In this document: one piece after another, positions 63,767-64,000 of the stretch | Position numbering within the stretch: position 1 is the stretch's first letter | Layout of the letters: each line of letters starts with the position of its first letter | Assembly (NCBI RefSeq): GCF_020329505.1 | Contig: NZ_JAGKJJ010000026.1 | Location: 1-64,000 of the forward strand | Direction: 5' to 3' | DNA from: Bradyrhizobium semiaridum | Lineage (GTDB): Bacteria > Pseudomonadota > Alphaproteobacteria > Rhizobiales > Xanthobacteraceae | Length of the DNA stretch: 64,000 nt | Notes under the pieces: model-generated | The model's database searches: none | What the model saw: the letters and a program-made list of their open reading frames with translations, nothing else | Told to the model about the DNA's origin: nothing | Program-made: the position numbers and the translations under genes

Positions 63767-64000
63767 ATGCAACTCGGCATGATCGGCCTCGGGCGGATGG
63801 GCGGCAACATCGTCCGCCGCCTGATCGCTCACGGACACACCGCCGTCGTCTACGACAAGGATCCCAAGGCCGTCACCGCGCTGGTCGCCGACAACGCCGC
63901 GGGCTCTTCCTCGCTGGAGGATTTCGTCGCCAAGCTGGAGACGCCGCGCACCGCCTGGGTGATGCTGCCGGCCGGCAAGATCACCGAAGCCACGATCGAT
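63767..64000 (+). CDS. gnd: 6-phosphogluconate dehydrogenase (partial, N-terminus)
   Basis: 78 residues visible, cut by the window edge. MQLGMIGLGRMGGNIVRRLIAHG is the Rossmann NADP-binding start (GLGRMG), followed by TAVVYDKDPKAV and WVMLPAGKITEATID. This is the layout of the short bacterial decarboxylating Gnd (YqeC type). The ribosome site GGAGGGAGGA is strong. It oxidises 6-phosphogluconate to ribulose 5-phosphate and CO2. It follows tal-pgi after 14 bases. Confidence 0.9.
   Translation, partial: MQLGMIGLGRMGGNIVRRLIAHGHTAVVYDKDPKAVTALVADNAAGSSSLEDFVAKLETPRTAWVMLPAGKITEATID

Overview
The window is high-GC DNA from an alphaproteobacterium of the Bradyrhizobium group (Nitrobacteraceae). 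The protein at 34406-35575 carries its five catalytic and metal-binding residues at the same numbers as the structurally characterised Bradyrhizobium japonicum D-tartrate dehydratase. A fused transaldolase/glucose-6-phosphate isomerase, DUF1236, DUF6894 and DUF3096 proteins, an EcfG-type promoter and many genomic palindromes of the kind scattered through Bradyrhizobium point the same way. Most of the window reads as chromosomal core or near-core sequence. I see no phage, transposase, integrase, CRISPR array, rRNA or tRNA.

Layout. 0-14 kb: SleB-type cell wall hydrolase, pyruvate phosphate dikinase with a histone-like N-terminal tail, small DUF3096 and DUF1236 proteins, an internally duplicated unknown protein, glyQ-glyS, an S49 peptidase, a 32-residue membrane peptide behind an EcfG-type promoter, a TrmN6-like methyltransferase with DUF2007, and a polyprenyl diphosphate synthase. 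14-31 kb: a dispersed-repeat block, an AraC/GyrI regulator, four orphan periplasmic binding proteins (the fourth is at 53 kb), a broken enolase-superfamily gene, cupin, GST, intracellular PHA depolymerase, a fused PP2C phosphatase/protein kinase beside a formate/nitrite channel, and a small cluster of radical SAM protein, 101-residue unknown protein, MFS transporter and divergent AraC regulator.

31-45 kb: malonyl-CoA decarboxylase, a membrane protein behind a striking double-dyad operator, tarD, glutathione peroxidase with DUF3297, an amidase, then a PQQ module. That module holds a di-haem cytochrome c, a PQQ-dependent sugar (sorbosone-type) dehydrogenase, and pqqABCDE with an overlapping prolyl-aminopeptidase-like hydrolase. 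45-64 kb: a caspase-fold protein that has lost both catalytic residues and ends in a long proline-rich tail; a KorCAB-type 2-oxoacid:ferredoxin oxidoreductase operon whose NADPH-oxidoreductase gene lacks the NADPH-binding segment; the prkA-DUF444-spoVR stress triad; a doubly frameshifted pseudogene; and tal-pgi followed by the start of gnd.

The best candidates for something undescribed are the radical SAM/101-residue protein/MFS/AraC cluster, the catalytically dead caspase-like protein, and the peptidase embedded in the pqq operon. Two genes have lost internal segments (17.9 kb and 49.2 kb) and one carries two frameshifts (59.9-60.4 kb), so local decay or assembly error should be considered.
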